Source: Oscarella lobularis (taxonomy: Eukaryota; Porifera; Homoscleromorpha; Homosclerophorida; Oscarellidae). Taken from it: DNA of 64,000 nt. Every line of letters starts with the position of its first letter. The stretch's first letter is position 1. The stretch is from NCBI RefSeq assembly GCF_947507565.1, contig NC_089192.1, positions 248,001 to 312,000 on the forward strand, in the 5' to 3' direction. The notes beneath the pieces are model-generated. The model worked only from the letters and a program-made list of their open reading frames with translations. It ran no database searches and was not told where the DNA came from. Below, piece after piece: positions 62,318 through 64,000 of the stretch. The translations under genes were made by a program, and so were the position numbers.

Positions 62318-64000
62318 TCAAAGTTCGTCCTTTTGATCCTCTTCGTCATCCAGACTGACGTCAGAGAGATCGTAGTCTTCTTCCACGGGCAACTAAGGTA
62401 TCAGAAAAAAATCTATAATATATTTTAATTAATAATTAATACGTACCTCTCCGTCTTTGCCGTCCCAAGCCTCCGTTGGAGAAACGGACGGAAGGGCGGC
62501 TCCCTTGAGCGTCGCCGTGGCGGCACGACCATAGACGAGTTCCCTAGAAAATTTTACCAATGTCAAATAGCATTCAATTCATAAGCCCATCCACCTCAAA
62601 TATTCATTAACGCCGTCTTCGCTGAAGGACCCCTTTAGCGTGGCGAATTTTCCCTTTCGCTTATTCACAGACACAAAGGCCTGAAGAGAAAATGAATAGG
62701 GGTCACATGTGACTACTATGTGCACTCACCGGATACCCAAAGCCTCCCACTTCAACCGCCTGTTCTATATCCATCTGAGTGCCCCCTTCGGACCAGAGGT
62801 AACTGATAAAAATCAAGGGATAGTTTGCTTGGTTAATTTTGTCTATGTTCTCCTCACGCAAAGGGTCTCTTCTTGTATTTTTCAGCCATATCAGCTAATA
62901 TATTCAAGTACTGATTTCTACCCTCGGCGCCTTGAGGAAAAAATAATCGGATTATTTAATCGATTCATTGCACGGACAAACCGGAGTCCAAAATGTGAGG
63001 TAAGAAGGCGATATTGCAGAGCTGTTTCTCCAAGCACGCGTCCATCGTCGCCTGATCAGTTAGCTAAAGGAAAAGAGAAACAAATAGGAGAATTTTTTCT
63101 AATATTTCTGTGTGATCTCACCTGTAGAACTTCAGGCGGTTCGGCCATGTCAGAGAGCTTCTCCTCGGCCCACGACACAATCGATTCGGACGTGCGCCCG
63201 CCATCGTAGTCCTCAGCACTATTAAAATCCTTCGCTCCGGCGGGAAAGAATTTAATGGTCGGATAGCCGCGAACCTGAAGACCCATAATAAATAATTGAA
63301 TATTTATCTAGGTCTCTTACTCCGAAGCGAGAGGCTATTGAGGAGTGAACGGTCGCGTCGACAGCACCCACGCTGACTTTTCCTTTTAACGTCGTTGCAG
63401 CTTTTGCCCAGTGGGGAGCCAAATTCTTGCAGTGGCCACACCTGAGATATGCATTGATTTTGAAAATCAATTGTTTTCTCTCTCTCTCTTGCCATGGAGC
63501 GAAGAATTCCACTAGCCACATGTCCGTGCTTTTCAATACCATCTGCTCAAAGTTGCTGTCAGTTAGCTCGACGACATCCTTTGGATCAGCAGTGTCCTTA
63601 TAGGTATATATAATTATTATGATAATGACTATGTATTTATGTATTTTACCTGTCCACCAGATCCACCGCTGCTACTTCCTCCTCCTCCTCCTCCTCCGCC
63701 GCCTGCACGGCCTGACAGTCGAGCCTGCACCAATTGCTTTGCGAAACCGAGAGCCGCATCCGCGATGGCTTGAGCGGTACGGGCTCCTGGGAAAGTGACG
63801 TCGCAAATACGGGGACACGTGGAATCATTTTTTCGAACAAAACTCACCCTGATAGTCGCTCGGAGACCTCTTATCAGCACCGAAGATCTTAGAAAAATGT
63901 CAAAGAAAGACCTCGAACGTAAGTCTCGACTCGAATTCACCTTGATCGTGGGAAATCCTCGCACTCCGTACTGTCCTCCGAGCGAATTGTGCGCGTCAGC
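62318..64000 (-). CDS. PDIA6: Protein disulfide-isomerase A6 (5' part outside the window)
   Basis: At the window end the first thioredoxin domain is already under way ([16 protein letters not shown]); its active site and the signal peptide lie beyond 64000. A glycine/serine-rich linker (about 63720-63660) follows, then the second thioredoxin domain with active site APWCGHCKNL and [25 protein letters not shown] redox-inactive third domain follows ([56 protein letters not shown]). An acidic tail ends in KDEL, which retains it in the ER. It helps form disulfides in secreted proteins. The intron inside APW|CGHC (63492-63442) has a GC donor. One weak donor, g|gtttgt, appears after ILDS. Confidence 0.95.

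Overview
The window is nuclear DNA from an animal with a very compact genome. It holds about 30 spliced protein genes in 64 kb. Most introns are 45-60 nt, neighbouring start codons are often less than 100 bp apart, and the genes are metazoan-type (KCTD5, DGK-theta, BAG1, BBS8/TTC8, SPPL2, MTMR9, myosin IX, ERICH3, sushi/thrombospondin proteins). Short introns, tightly packed genes and fairly conserved sequences suggest an early-branching animal. My best guess is a homoscleromorph sponge such as Oscarella, but this is inference: no rRNA or mitochondrial marker is present. Exons were assembled by eye from reading frame, splice sites and remembered family sequences. Coordinates give the start-to-stop span and exons are listed in the evidence; single-base errors are possible.

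Layout. 0-9.8 kb: two tandem copies of an unknown gene (one cut by the window edge), KCTD5-like, diacylglycerol kinase theta, BAG1, and an NHL-BTB protein. 9.8-12.3 kb: the only long gene-free stretch, with a minisatellite and a 300-bp direct repeat. 12.3-20.3 kb: a galectin plus beta-trefoil gene, TTC8/BBS8, an SLC35A4-microprotein-like small membrane protein, a Kelch-like protein and methionine sulfoxide reductase B. 20.4-28.2 kb: SPPL2, the proteasome ATPase PSMC6 (with a palindromic minisatellite in one intron), the exosome subunit EXOSC6/MTR3 and the pseudophosphatase MTMR9. 28.3-36.9 kb: a RhoGAP myosin IX and a small secreted protein. 37.4-39.5 kb: a tandem-PH protein and a PDZ protein. 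39.6-48.3 kb: three tandem copies of a 9-exon secreted sushi/TSP1 gene with domains I do not recognise. 48.7-52 kb: alpha-L-fucosidase and a secreted Lys/Asp-rich protein. 52.3-64 kb: an ERICH3-like gene apparently fused to leucine-rich repeats, an intronless MFS transporter, a short divergent actin-like protein, mitochondrial methionyl-tRNA synthetase and the 3' part of PDIA6.

Organisation. Many genes are in head-to-head pairs sharing a short promoter (SPPL2/PSMC6 46 bp, EXOSC6/MTMR9 64 bp, actin-like/MARS2 92 bp, KLHL/MSRB 133 bp). Convergent pairs are also very close (46-140 bp between stops). The most unusual points are the three-copy secreted family with unnamed domains, at least eleven GC-AG introns in 64 kb, two candidate gene fusions (galectin/beta-trefoil and ERICH3/LRR), and the inverted minisatellite inside a core proteasome gene.
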